From assembly GCF_907164555.1 (NCBI RefSeq), contig NZ_CAJQZC010000013.1:62001-126000 (forward strand): a DNA stretch of 64,000 bases, in the 5' to 3' direction. The stretch comes from Paraburkholderia saeva. GTDB taxonomy: Bacteria > Pseudomonadota > Gammaproteobacteria > Burkholderiales > Burkholderiaceae. Below the pieces are notes generated by a model, which was given only the letters and a program-made list of their open reading frames with translations, made no database searches and was not told the origin of the DNA. The position numbers and the translations under genes are program-made. Positions 24,994 through 33,570 of the stretch are shown piece by piece; within the stretch, counting starts at the first letter, position 1, and each line of letters begins with the position of its first letter.

Positions 24994-26325
24994 GGTGAAG
25001 CTTTACGGGACACTTGGTGAGCAATCCCGGGATGCCGCGGTGATGGGGTTCAGGGAGAGGGGTGAGAGGGTTCAGGACAGTGAGTGAGCGGCTTCGGGAG
25101 CAGCAAGCAAGGTGGGTCATTCCGATAGGTGAGATTCCTCGGGAGCTGACCGGCCGGAGCGCCTGTAAGGACCTGAATAACATCTGCTGAAAGTGGAAAA
25201 GTAGGGGTGAGGAGCTGCGGGACACGCGTCGACGCCCTGTTTTGCCCGATTTTCGAGCCGAAAAAGTCGAGTGGTGAGGCATAACGGGACAGAACGGCAC
25301 GCGAAGGTGAGGGTTTTCAGGGCTCGGCGGCCGAAATGCCCGGTTTTGGGCGTCCGGAAGCGTTGTGGTGAGTCTTTACGGGAGGGGGACGGGAAGCTTG
25401 GGATGAATCGGGACGTGAATTTCGGTGGGAAACCCGATCCGAACGGGTAAAGGTGAGGAAATTCGGGAGGGTGACAGGGAAACGGTACGAATCTGACGAT
25501 TGCATCGGAACGGAAGACTCCGGTGAGGTTTTTCGGGAGCCAGATTGAGGGCGAATTCCCGATCGGGTGAGTATTTTCGGGAGCGAGTTTGCAGTTACTT
25601 ACCGCAAAGACCGCTCTGGCGTTGCTTGGTGAGCATGCCTTTCCAGTGATCCAGAATGGAAAGGTGAGGAAATGCAGGAGCCGGATGATTTTCTGCTTTC
25701 CTGGATACTGGCGACTCGAGCGGTGTCTTAGGTGAGAGTTTTCGGGAGTGGTTGTGAGCCTGGATACCGGTTCATAAATCACGGGTAAGTACCCGTAATG
25801 ATTGGGTATTTTTCAATGGTTAGCGAAAGGTGAGACTTTTCGGGACATCGGGAGGCCTATAGCGCCGGAGTTGGTTTCAGGGGATTCGGTGAGTATTTTC
25901 GGGAGCCAGAACGGCGATCTGGACTGCCAGCCGTCCGGAAATCCCCGAGAAACGGGGGCCGCGCGGGCATTAAAGGTGAGTGTTTTCGGGACCTTTCCTG
26001 CATCGGTCGACTGGATTGGCTGGATTCGAGGAGGGTAACGCGTTTTTTATCGTAAAAAGGGCTGACAATTTTGCGCACCGGCCGTGAGAACAGACGATGT
26101 GTAGATGCGGCGGCAGCGTTTTGCGATGCGAAACGCGAAATTCGACGTCAGCGATACGTTGTCACTGCAAAGTCGCAAAATTACGACGACATTAGCCGGT
26201 GAGCCAATACGGGAGTTGAAATTACGGTCGATGGCAGGCCCAAAATGGGGTGCTTTTCCGGATCCGGCGACAGGCAACGGTTACCGCCCAAGGGGCAATT
26301 GCGCGTTGGTGAGGACTTACGGGAG
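24994..26325 (+). repeat. oriC2 iteron array, consensus GGTGAG-N6-CGGGAG/C
   Basis: Directly repeated 18-base units. Full or one-mismatch matches start at 24994, 25016, 25083, 25128, 25206, 25273, 25367, 25452, 25522, 25566, 25663, 25731, 25829, 25888, 25975, 26198 and 26308. Degenerate relatives start at 25039, 25061, 25111 and 25306. The N6 spacer is usually T-rich (TATTTT, AGTTTT, ACTTTT). All point toward rep. This is the arrangement of an iteron-controlled origin, bound by the Rep protein encoded at 26444. No DnaA box of TTATCCACA type was seen within it. Confidence 0.9.
25781..25796. repeat. Short palindrome inside the iteron array
   Basis: ACGGGTA-AG-TACCCGT, a perfect inverted repeat between the iterons at 25731 and 25829, in a locally AT-rich stretch. 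Function unknown; it could be a binding site for a host factor. Confidence 0.4.
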
Positions 26326-26358
26326 CGCTTCGAGGTGAGGTGCGGTTCGTAAACACCC

Positions 26359-26390
26359 TTCACCGACAATGGTGAGATGCGCGCTATAGA
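26359..26390 (+). promoter_or_regulatory. Candidate rep promoter/operator with inverted iteron half-sites
   Basis: TTCACC-GACAAT-GGTGAG (26359-26376) is an inverted pair of the iteron GGTGA half, followed by a -10-like TATAGA (26385-26390) and the rep ATG at 26444. Initiators of this class commonly repress their own gene through inverted half-iterons. Assignment is inferred. Confidence 0.5.
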
Positions 26391-26443
26391 CGTGCTTCAC
26401 CGCAGTCGGTATCCTTTCGCCAAATCCCTCCTCGATCCGACGC

Positions 26444-27796
26444 ATGGCCACGAAGCGCGCGAAGAAGACTGATGTGGTGAGCCCAAGCTCCGCCGAATTG
26501 CGCAAGGCCGTTGAGGCCATTGCCATTCAGCCCAAGAGCGGCAAGATCACACTCCTTACCCGGAAACTGTTCAATGTGCTGCTAGCGGTGGCTCAGCAGG
26601 CCGATGAATCCGGCGATACCTATCGCGCGTTATTGTCCGACATCGTCGCGAATTCCGCGTTCGATTCGAACGATACGGCGCTCGTGAAGGAGCACTTGCG
26701 GCGGATGGTGTCAGTGCAGGTGGAGTGGAGCACCGGGACGTCGAGCCAGAAGCCGGGCCGTAAGTGGGGCATTTCCACGCTGATCGCCGACGCTGAAATT
26801 CTCGAGGATCCGGCCACGCGGCGCGTGTGGGTCGAATTCTCGTTTGCACCGAAAATCAAAAAGAAACTGCTTGATCCGGTCCAGTACGCGCGATTGAGCC
26901 TGCAGTTCCAGAGCCAGCTGCGCAGCAGCGCGGGTCTTGCGCTCTATGAAATCTGCGTACGCTATCTGACGAACCCAAGCCATCTGACGATGCGGGAGGC
27001 ATGGGAGTGGTGGCGGCCGATTCTCTCCGGCACCCCGGACACGGAAGCCGGTGACGAGGCGAAGCGCGAATACAAATACTTCAAGCGGGATTATCTGCGT
27101 CCGGCAATTGCCGAAGTGAATGCCGTCACGAACATCTTCGTCGAGTTGATCGAGCATCGCGAAGGCCGGCGGGTCGCGGAAATCCAGTTTCGGGTGACGG
27201 AACGCAAGCAGCCGATGCTCGCGCTCGATGAACATCCGAATGTCTTCGACAGTACGCTTGTCGACCGGATGGTGAAGATCGGCATTCCGCTGAAGGAAGC
27301 GCAAACGCTTTACGCCGACAGCGAGGAGAACCGGATTCGCGCGGCGTTGCAGATGACCGAGCAGCGCATGCGCAGCACCACGTTGCCGCCAGTGCGCAGT
27401 GCCCCAGCGCTCTTCAAGGATGCTTTGAAGAAAGGCTACGCTCCGCCAGTCGAAGCACTGCCATTGGCGGATGGCGTGAAGGGCATCGCAGCGGCCGTGC
27501 CCGCGGACGACCTGAAGGCGCGTCTGCTCGGCGAGTATTCAGCCTATCGTCGCAAGGAAGCGCGCGCGCTGTATGACGAGCAAGGTGAGTCGGAACGGGA
27601 CCTGGCGCGACAGTCGTTTGAGGAAGACGAATTGCCGTCGCTGGGCGCGCATATGCGTGACGACTGGCGCCGCCGCGGTCTGGATTCAAAGCTCGCCGAG
27701 ACGGCGTTCTTTGACTGGCTGGCTCGCAAGACGTGGGGCGATCCGACTGATGGCGATCTGCTCGCCTTCACGCTGAGCCAGTCCCGCGCTGCCTGA
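26444..27796 (+). CDS. Replication initiation protein of the secondary chromosome (Rep_3-like)
   Basis: A 450-residue initiator. Residues about 25-260 form the paired winged-helix RepB/Rep_3-type region (KITLLTRKLFNVLLAVAQQ, WSTGTSSQKPGRKWGISTLI, KIKKKLLDPVQYARLSLQFQ, SSAGLALYEICVRYLTNPSH). The C-terminal 180 residues are charged and of unknown role. It binds the iterons just upstream to open the origin. No clear Shine-Dalgarno precedes ATG 26444, so translation may be weak. Convergent with parB. Confidence 0.9.
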   Translation: MATKRAKKTDVVSPSSAELRKAVEAIAIQPKSGKITLLTRKLFNVLLAVAQQADESGDTYRALLSDIVANSAFDSNDTALVKEHLRRMVSVQVEWSTGTSSQKPGRKWGISTLIADAEILEDPATRRVWVEFSFAPKIKKKLLDPVQYARLSLQFQSQLRSSAGLALYEICVRYLTNPSHLTMREAWEWWRPILSGTPDTEAGDEAKREYKYFKRDYLRPAIAEVNAVTNIFVELIEHREGRRVAEIQFRVTERKQPMLALDEHPNVFDSTLVDRMVKIGIPLKEAQTLYADSEENRIRAALQMTEQRMRSTTLPPVRSAPALFKDALKKGYAPPVEALPLADGVKGIAAAVPADDLKARLLGEYSAYRRKEARALYDEQGESERDLARQSFEEDELPSLGAHMRDDWRRRGLDSKLAETAFFDWLARKTWGDPTDGDLLAFTLSQSRAA

Positions 27797-27840
27797 TCGT
27801 TTCCTTTGGCGACGATAGTGCCTGCAGTCGATAGTCGATG

Positions 27841-27867
27841 GGCTGCCTGCGGTGGTAGCAGGCAGCC
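27841..27867. terminator. Hairpin between convergent rep and parB
   Basis: GGCTGCCTGC-N7-GCAGGCAGCC, a 10-bp perfect stem in the 81-base gap between the rep stop and the parB stop. There is no long T-run, but the position suits a bidirectional terminator. Confidence 0.6.
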
Positions 27868-27877
27868 TCAGCGCGAT

Positions 27878-28954
27878 TCAGGCCTGTTTTGGCAGCAACA
27901 TCTGTTCGATCTGCTTCAGGATATCGTCGCGCTTTTCACGGGTCAATCCGCGCAACCTGAGTTCCAGGCGGTCGTCGCCGTATGACTTCAGGTCTCCAAC
28001 CGTCATTCCATCGAGTTTGATATCGAGTCGCTGCGCGTAGCGCTGACGCCCGGCGGGCTTCGCGCTTTCCTGCGCGGTTGCCCGACCTTTGACGATATCT
28101 GCCACCTGCCGCGTACTCAGATCATCCGAGAGAATCTTGTTGATCAGCCGCAATGTGGCGTCGGCGCCGCGCGCGCTGTGGTAGCGGCCGACCTGATACG
28201 CCATGTTCGAACCAAAGCGGTCTGGACGGGCGACCATCTCATGCATGACGGCTTCGGGTAGCTTCGCGATCGACAGTGCAACTGCGACGGTCGACTCATC
28301 AAGACCGAGATGTTCGGCAAGTTCTTTCTGGCTTTGAAAATGTTTGTCGTCCAGAAAACGCTTCCAGACGACCGCGTTATCAAAGACGGTCTGCGAATCG
28401 CGTTGAACGTTCAGGTCGTAACCCAGCTTGTAGCTCTGGATACCGATCGGAAGATCGATGACGATCGCCTTGACGGAGTCCTTGTTCGCCTCTTTCAATG
28501 CCCGGACGCGGCGGCCACCGTCGCTGACGAAATAGCTGCCGGGATTCTCATAGTCAGGGATCACATGGATCGCCTGTTGCTGTCCTTGCTTCGCCAGATT
28601 GACCGCGAGCTCGGCAATCGATGACTTCAAATAGAAATGACGCGGATTGAATGGACTCGGCTTGATGGTCTTCAGCCCAAGTTCAATGACCTGGCCGGGA
28701 CGATATCCGTGCTCGACGCGCCAGGCGTGGTACTCAGCGGATTCACTTGCAGCCTGTGGCAGTGCAGGCTCTTCGGACGTGGAGACGACCGTGAGATCGG
28801 GCTGACTCGAGCGTCCAGGTACATCCGTTGATTTCGCGTCGTTACGTTGAACAAGGCCATCGATCGCATTGAGCCGGTCAAGCGCGGTGCGCTTTTCACT
28901 GCTGGTCGTATCAGGACGCGCCTGGAAGCCTTTAGCGAATTGAGAGGGTTTCAT
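27878..28954 (-). CDS. parB: Chromosome-partition protein ParB (replicon-specific)
   Basis: A 358-residue ParB. The linker-like N-terminus (about 85 residues) carries the ParA-contact region. The ParB/Srx CTPase domain follows at about 88-175 with NPRHFY and GGRRVRA (146-152; usually GERRxRA). An HTH parS-binding region lies at about 195-245 (QKELAEHLGLDESTVAVALSIAKLPEAV), then a C-terminal dimerisation domain. Second gene of parAB; a parS palindrome overlaps its ribosome-binding region. Confidence 0.93.
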   Translation of the reverse strand: MKPSQFAKGFQARPDTTSSEKRTALDRLNAIDGLVQRNDAKSTDVPGRSSQPDLTVVSTSEEPALPQAASESAEYHAWRVEHGYRPGQVIELGLKTIKPSPFNPRHFYLKSSIAELAVNLAKQGQQQAIHVIPDYENPGSYFVSDGGRRVRALKEANKDSVKAIVIDLPIGIQSYKLGYDLNVQRDSQTVFDNAVVWKRFLDDKHFQSQKELAEHLGLDESTVAVALSIAKLPEAVMHEMVARPDRFGSNMAYQVGRYHSARGADATLRLINKILSDDLSTRQVADIVKGRATAQESAKPAGRQRYAQRLDIKLDGMTVGDLKSYGDDRLELRLRGLTREKRDDILKQIEQMLLPKQA

Positions 28955-28962
28955 TCAGGGTC

Positions 28963-28978
28963 CTTTATGCGCATAAAT
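28963..28978. promoter_or_regulatory. parS site 1 (between parA and parB)
   Basis: CTTTATGCGCATAAAT; the inner 14 bases TTTATGCGCATAAA are a perfect palindrome. It directly abuts the parB Shine-Dalgarno, so ParB binding could also affect its own expression. Same core as 29743 and 29980. Confidence 0.85.
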
Positions 28979-29641
28979 TCAGGGAAGCAAGGCGGCGATC
29001 TCGTTCGCACACGCCCGTATTTCAAAGCTGGCGAGTTTGGCGCCGCGGTCGTTCATCTGCAGAACGGTCTGTCCAAGTGCCATGGCCTGCTTGTAGGCTT
29101 CTCGCGTGGGAATCTGGGTTTTGAGCAATGGAAACCCGAGTTCTTCGAGAGCGCGTTTAAGTTCGCGGGTCAGCATGCGCTTCTCTTCCGTCTTGTTGAG
29201 CAGGAAGACCGCGCGAAGGTCCTCATTCATGACCTGAGCCTGCTGAATGAGTTTGACAAGACCGACACTCGACCAATAATCGGCCGGCGACGATGAGGTA
29301 GGAATAACAGCGACAGTCGCGGCAAGCAGAACGACGCCAGAGACTTTTTCGGTAATGGACGGCGGACAGTCCACAACAATGATGTCGTAATCGCCGACGA
29401 ACTTCTTGATCTCGCGATGGATCTGGCCGCCCGCCTCGGAGAGATTGACGACGGGAAAAGGGATTCCCGATTCTCCATCAGACGATGCGCTTGCCCAGTG
29501 AACGAGGGTGTTCTGACCATCGGCGTCTACAACGAGGACGCGCTTACCTTTTTCGTGGAAGGCAGCGCCAAGATGCATGGCGATAGTGCTCTTTCCGACT
29601 CCGCCTTTTTGCTGCGTGACCGCGATGATTTCAGCTGCCAA
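28979..29641 (-). CDS. parA: Partition ATPase ParA (small, type Ib-like)
   Basis: A 220-residue Walker-type ATPase with the deviant Walker A KGGVGKST at 12-19 (signature lysine Lys12), Walker B IIVVDCPPS and no N-terminal HTH. It drives segregation of ParB-parS complexes over the nucleoid. First gene of a parA-parB operon read toward rep. Confidence 0.94.
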   Translation of the reverse strand: MAAEIIAVTQQKGGVGKSTIAMHLGAAFHEKGKRVLVVDADGQNTLVHWASASSDGESGIPFPVVNLSEAGGQIHREIKKFVGDYDIIVVDCPPSITEKVSGVVLLAATVAVIPTSSSPADYWSSVGLVKLIQQAQVMNEDLRAVFLLNKTEEKRMLTRELKRALEELGFPLLKTQIPTREAYKQAMALGQTVLQMNDRGAKLASFEIRACANEIAALLP

Positions 29642-29655
29642 TTCTTCACCTCATT

Positions 29656-29741
29656 TTTAGACGCTGATGGATTTTACCGTGATGAATTTCGATTTCAATG
29701 TTTTTCGTCGTTTAGACGCGACGATTTAGCCATTCGGCTAA
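29656..29741 (-). promoter_or_regulatory. Putative parAB control region
   Basis: Directly upstream of parA: TTTAGACGC occurs twice (29656-29664 and 29711-29719), and TTAGCC-ATTC-GGCTAA (29726-29741) is a perfect inverted repeat that ends two bases before parS 2. No HTH is present in this ParA, so ParB or another protein would be the repressor. Confidence 0.4.
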
Positions 29742-29742
29742 G

Positions 29743-29758
29743 GTTTATGCGCATAAAC
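29743..29758. promoter_or_regulatory. parS site 2 (full 16-bp palindrome)
   Basis: GTTTATGCGCATAAAC, a perfect 16-bp palindrome about 100 bases upstream of parA. It agrees with the replicon-specific parS type that I recall for Burkholderia chromosome 2, distinct from the TGTTTCACGTGAAACA type of main chromosomes. Confidence 0.9.
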
Positions 29759-29760
29759 GG

Positions 29761-30555
29761 GTCATGCGGTTCGAAGGGCGTCTGTTGGTCTGGCCCGTCG
29801 AGGTCTTGTCGGTGGGAGATTGAGATTTGGCCGCGGCGCGGTGGACCGTTCGTATTGGGTCCACGCTGCTCGGGACTTCAAGAGCGTGTTGTGTATCTGC
29901 ATGCGGGCGCTCTCTGCGAACCGCGTTGCACGCTCTCGATGGGCAATCGTTACTTACACCTGCCTTCTCATCGGGGTGCCTTTATGCGCATAAACCAGCA
30001 GGTGGTGAATCGTCATCGGCCAACACGATTGGGACAGGCGGAAATCAGGCAGGTTGCGTTATGCGCGCGGAGGCGCCCACCAATCGCACACGTCTCTTCC
30101 CGTCGAAGCAGGTTTCCGCAAACTGCCAGAATGCAGGGACGCCAGGTAAGTCCTCAACCGTTCCTGCGATGTACGCGAATCCCGAGCGAGGTGACGAACG
30201 AGACGCGGGACGCATGTTGCCTGGGGAGCACTACCCGCTCAATCGACATTGCAACCCCTACTCGGTACGGAACACGCCGCCTTCACCGAGCATGTCAACA
30301 TCAGGCCATAGCTTGCGATCACGCGTTCTTTAGCGCCTTGGCGAGATAGCCCACAAATGACCAACAGCCGGAGTTCGCCCAGTAGTTCATAAGGAACACG
30401 CGCCCTCGTCGAAATGCCAGACCAGGATGCAAGCCCCGGTCTCAGTTGCAGTCGAACACCGATCCATCTGCCTGTCGTGCAAGACCGGCGGCAACCGGAA
30501 TCAGGCCAAGTCGGTACACTTCCGGTTGCTCAACAACAGGCGTACACCTCGAACC
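29761..30555. other. Long noncoding region right of parAB with a third parS
   Basis: About 800 bases without a convincing gene. Reading frames exist on the plus strand, but they lack ribosome sites and family features. A short minus-strand frame with ATG at about 30390 (about 23 codons, aromatic-rich) is not enough to call. The only clear element is parS 3. Confidence 0.5.
29980..29995. promoter_or_regulatory. parS site 3
   Basis: CTTTATGCGCATAAAC, a 15 of 16 match to parS 2, 237 bases further out. Three sites within about 1 kb make a compact centromere. Confidence 0.85.
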
Positions 30556-30924
30556 ATGATCACGATCTATCACAACCCGCGCTGCTCGAAATCGAGAGGT
30601 GCTTGCGACCTCGTCGCAGGCAGTTTCAACCCGAAGAACGAGCCGGTGGAAATCGTCGAATATCTGAAGACCCCGCCCTCGGTTGCCCTGCTGAGAGAGC
30701 TCAATCGCATGCTGGGGTGTTCCGTGCGCGAGATGATGCGCGATTCGGAAAAAGAATACGCCGCGTTGGGCCTCGCTGCGTCTGACTTGACAGATGATCA
30801 GTTATACGAAGCAATCGAAGCAAACCCAATCCTGTTGCAACGTCCGATCGTCGTGCGAAATGGACGGGCGGTCATTGGCCGACCGCCCGAGAATATTTCC
30901 GCGTTGTTCGTCAACGCGGATTGA
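30556..30924 (+). CDS. arsC: ArsC-family arsenate reductase (glutaredoxin type)
   Basis: A 122-residue thioredoxin-fold protein of the ArsC family with the active cysteine in YHNPRCSKSRGA and the terminal VVRNGRAVIGRPPENI motif. It would reduce arsenate with glutathione/glutaredoxin. No ars operon surrounds it, so a general YfgD-like role is equally possible. ATG 30556 fits the family start; the upstream extension does not. Confidence 0.85.
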   Translation: MITIYHNPRCSKSRGACDLVAGSFNPKNEPVEIVEYLKTPPSVALLRELNRMLGCSVREMMRDSEKEYAALGLAASDLTDDQLYEAIEANPILLQRPIVVRNGRAVIGRPPENISALFVNAD

Positions 30925-30980
30925 TCGACCGTCGCCGCAAAAAAATCTGGTCGGGTTAAAGGAAAAGCGTTGCGCCGCGA

Positions 30981-31946
30981 TTATCCCTTGGCGACAAGCA
31001 CCGCATCCTGAGTCACGATTTTTGTCGGAATGATGTGCAGTTCAGCGAACGTATCCGCAATTCGCTGTTGCGAAGCAAGTACGGCGGCGTCAACGGGTTT
31101 GTAGATGTGCTCGTAGTGTCGAAGGCCCGCTTCGATCACATTTGCGTCGAGGCCCTGAATGGGCGCGAGCTGGGCCGCCGCGTCTGAATAGTGACCGCGT
31201 ACCCAGGCGCCTTCCTTGCCGACTTCGTCGATTACGACGGAGAGCACATCGCCGTTGTCGCGTGCGAAGGGGCGCGCGCTCAGGAAGAATTGATGGTGAT
31301 TCACAATGCCGCTCGCGTCCGCAAGCAGCCGTGCATTGGGTTGCTGTTTTGCAGCTTCCAGAAAGGGATCCCAGATCGCCCAGGCATCGATTGCGCCGCG
31401 CTCGAACGCGGCGCGCGCGTCGGCCGGCGGCAGAAACACCGGTTGTATGTCGGTGTAGCCGACGCCCGCCTTCTGAAGCGCTGCGACCAGAAACCAGTGC
31501 ACATCGGAACCTTTGTTCAACGCAATCTTCTTGCCCTTCAAATCGGCAAGCGTGCGGATCGGCGCGTCCCGGTGAACGAGAATACCTTCGGCGTGCGGTG
31601 TCGGCACCTCGTAGGCGGTGTAGACGAAATTTGCCCCCGCGGCTTGCGCAATCACGGGCGGTGCTTCGCCGACGTAGCCAAAATCAATCGCGCCAACGTT
31701 CAGGCCTTCCAGTAATTGCGGGCCCGCCGGAAACTCAGTCCATTTCACGGACACGCCGAGCGGTGCAAGGCGTTTCTCAAGCGTCTGCTTCGACTTGAGC
31801 AGCACCAGCGTGCTCGCAGCCTTCTGATAGCCAATGCGCAGTTCCCGCGCGGACGGCGCCGCGAACACTGGCAGCGCGGACGCGGCCAGCGCGGCGCCGG
31901 CGCCGACAATGAATGCACGGCGCGTTGGTATGAAAGTTCGTGACAT
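30981..31946 (-). CDS. Aliphatic sulfonate ABC transporter substrate-binding protein (orphan)
   Basis: A 321-residue periplasmic binding protein of the SsuA type: LRIGYQKAASTLVLLKS, WTEFPAGPQLLEGLNVGAID, DLKGKKIALNKGSDVHWFL and AFERGAIDAWAIWDPFLEAA. The signal peptide begins PTRRAFIVGAGAAL and may be Tat-dependent. No permease, ATPase or monooxygenase gene is adjacent, so it must work with components encoded elsewhere. ATG 31946 gives the proper leader. Confidence 0.88.
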   Translation of the reverse strand: MSRTFIPTRRAFIVGAGAALAASALPVFAAPSARELRIGYQKAASTLVLLKSKQTLEKRLAPLGVSVKWTEFPAGPQLLEGLNVGAIDFGYVGEAPPVIAQAAGANFVYTAYEVPTPHAEGILVHRDAPIRTLADLKGKKIALNKGSDVHWFLVAALQKAGVGYTDIQPVFLPPADARAAFERGAIDAWAIWDPFLEAAKQQPNARLLADASGIVNHHQFFLSARPFARDNGDVLSVVIDEVGKEGAWVRGHYSDAAAQLAPIQGLDANVIEAGLRHYEHIYKPVDAAVLASQQRIADTFAELHIIPTKIVTQDAVLVAKG

Positions 31947-32193
31947 AAGAGGATTTCTGACGTTATGACGGACGCAACACGGACCGGTTGCGGCCAACAA
32001 TAAGACGCGCCGCGCCAAATGCGAACTGATGGATTCGCATAAGCAAATCACCCGGCTGCCTGCGCCAACGATTAGAGCAGACGACCGCGACACTCCGGTA
32101 TCGTCCGGATGGCCAGGGTGTCGTGTTATTCAGTGCCCGCTACAATCCGTCTGTGCCTCTCACCTCGCGTCTTCGATCGATACAGGAAACACC

Positions 32194-33570
32194 GTGCATC
32201 CAGCCACCACTCTTGCGCCATGGGCCGCCCACGACACCCAGCTGATTCTTTCCTGCGTGCTGGGCCTCGCGATCATCATTGTCTTTATCAGTGCCCTCAA
32301 GCTCGCGCCGTTTCTGTCCATTCTGGTCGGCACGTTCGCGGCGGGCTTCACGGCAGGTTTGCCGCTCGAAGCGGTCGCGAGCGCGTTCAGCAAGGGCGCG
32401 GGCGCGCTGCTGGGCGACGTCGGTATCATCATCGCGCTCGGCGCGATGCTCGGTGCGCTGATGGCTGAATCCGGCGCGGCTGACCGGCTCGTTTCAACGA
32501 TCCTCAAGCACTCCACGCCGCGCCTGTTGCCCTGGATGATGGCGCTCGTTGCCATCATCATCGGGTTGCCGCTTTTCTTCGAAGTCGGGCTCGTGATGAT
32601 GGTGCCGATCATCTTCGTCATGGCGCGCCGCTCGAAGCAACCCATTCTGCGCATCGCGATTCCCGCGCTGGCGGGCATGACGACGCTGCATGCGTTGCTG
32701 CCGCCGCACCCGGGGCCACTGATCGCCGTCAGTGCACTCCACGCCGATCTGGGCATCACGCTCGGGCTCGGTCTGATCGTCGCCATTCCGGCTGTGATTC
32801 TCGCCGGGCCGCTGTACGGTATGTGGCTTTCGAAGCGCATGAACGTCGTCGAGCCCGCGGAAATGGGCAAGTTGTTCACGGCCGAAGCCGGTTCGCTGGA
32901 GTCGCCTGGCTTTGCGATTTCGCTGATCACGATCCTGCTGCCGGTCGTGCTGATGCTGGGCCGTACGGTCGCAAAACTGGGGCTCTCGCCAGAAACGTTT
33001 CTCTTCGACGCACTCAACTTTCTCGGCGAACCGCTCGTGGCGCTGGGCCTGACCGTGCTCTTCGCAATCGTCGCGCTCGGGTGGTCGCGCGGCATGCCCC
33101 GCGAGCGCGTCGGCGGCATTCTCCGCAAGAGCCTGCCGCCGATTGCCGCGCTGCTTCTGACCATCGGCGCGGGCGGTGGCCTCAAGCAGACCCTCGTCGC
33201 TGCCGGCATCAGCATGACCATCGGCAAGATCGCGGTCGGCGCTCATCTGCCCCTCATCCTGCTTGCCTGGCTGATCGCCGTCGCGTTGCGTCAGGCGACC
33301 GGTTCCGCCACCGTCGCCACGACCACGACCGCTGGCATCGTCGCGCCCGTCGTCGCGGGCCTGAGCGCGACGCACAATTCATTGATGGCGCTCGCAATCG
33401 GCGCGGGCTCAGTCTTCTTCTGCCACGTGAACGACGCGGGCTTCTGGATGGTGCGTGAGTACTTCGGGCTGCAACTCAAGCAGACGGTCTTCGTCTGGTC
33501 GATCCTGCAAACGATTGTCTCGGTGGTCGGGCTCGCGTTGACGCTTGTTCTTTGGGGTGTGCTGACGTGA
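32194..33570 (+). CDS. Gluconate:H+ symporter, GntP family
   Basis: A 458-residue permease with 12-14 hydrophobic segments. Typical family stretches are LPLFFEVGLVMMVPI, LHALLPPHPGPLIA, LRQATGSATVATTTTAG and FCHVNDAGFWMVREYFGL. It would import gluconate or a related sugar acid. The GTG at 32194 follows CAGGAAAC and matches the family N-terminus. The substrate is not decided by context, although garL-garR elsewhere shows that sugar acids are used. Confidence 0.88.
   Translation: MHPATTLAPWAAHDTQLILSCVLGLAIIIVFISALKLAPFLSILVGTFAAGFTAGLPLEAVASAFSKGAGALLGDVGIIIALGAMLGALMAESGAADRLVSTILKHSTPRLLPWMMALVAIIIGLPLFFEVGLVMMVPIIFVMARRSKQPILRIAIPALAGMTTLHALLPPHPGPLIAVSALHADLGITLGLGLIVAIPAVILAGPLYGMWLSKRMNVVEPAEMGKLFTAEAGSLESPGFAISLITILLPVVLMLGRTVAKLGLSPETFLFDALNFLGEPLVALGLTVLFAIVALGWSRGMPRERVGGILRKSLPPIAALLLTIGAGGGLKQTLVAAGISMTIGKIAVGAHLPLILLAWLIAVALRQATGSATVATTTTAGIVAPVVAGLSATHNSLMALAIGAGSVFFCHVNDAGFWMVREYFGLQLKQTVFVWSILQTIVSVVGLALTLVLWGVLT

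Noticed and set aside
25501..25800. CRISPR-like appearance of the repeated GGTGAG units
   Set aside because: The units are 18 bases with irregular spacing and variable centres, have no equal-length spacers and no cas genes; they are origin iterons.
26040..26080. TTTTATCGTAAAA stretch as a DnaA box or unwinding site
   Set aside because: It does not match TTATCCACA and is short; no stronger statement than local AT-richness is possible.
29417..30349. Plus-strand frame of 310 codons across parA and the region beyond
   Set aside because: Starts inside parA antisense, has no ribosome site, no family match, and runs through two parS sites.
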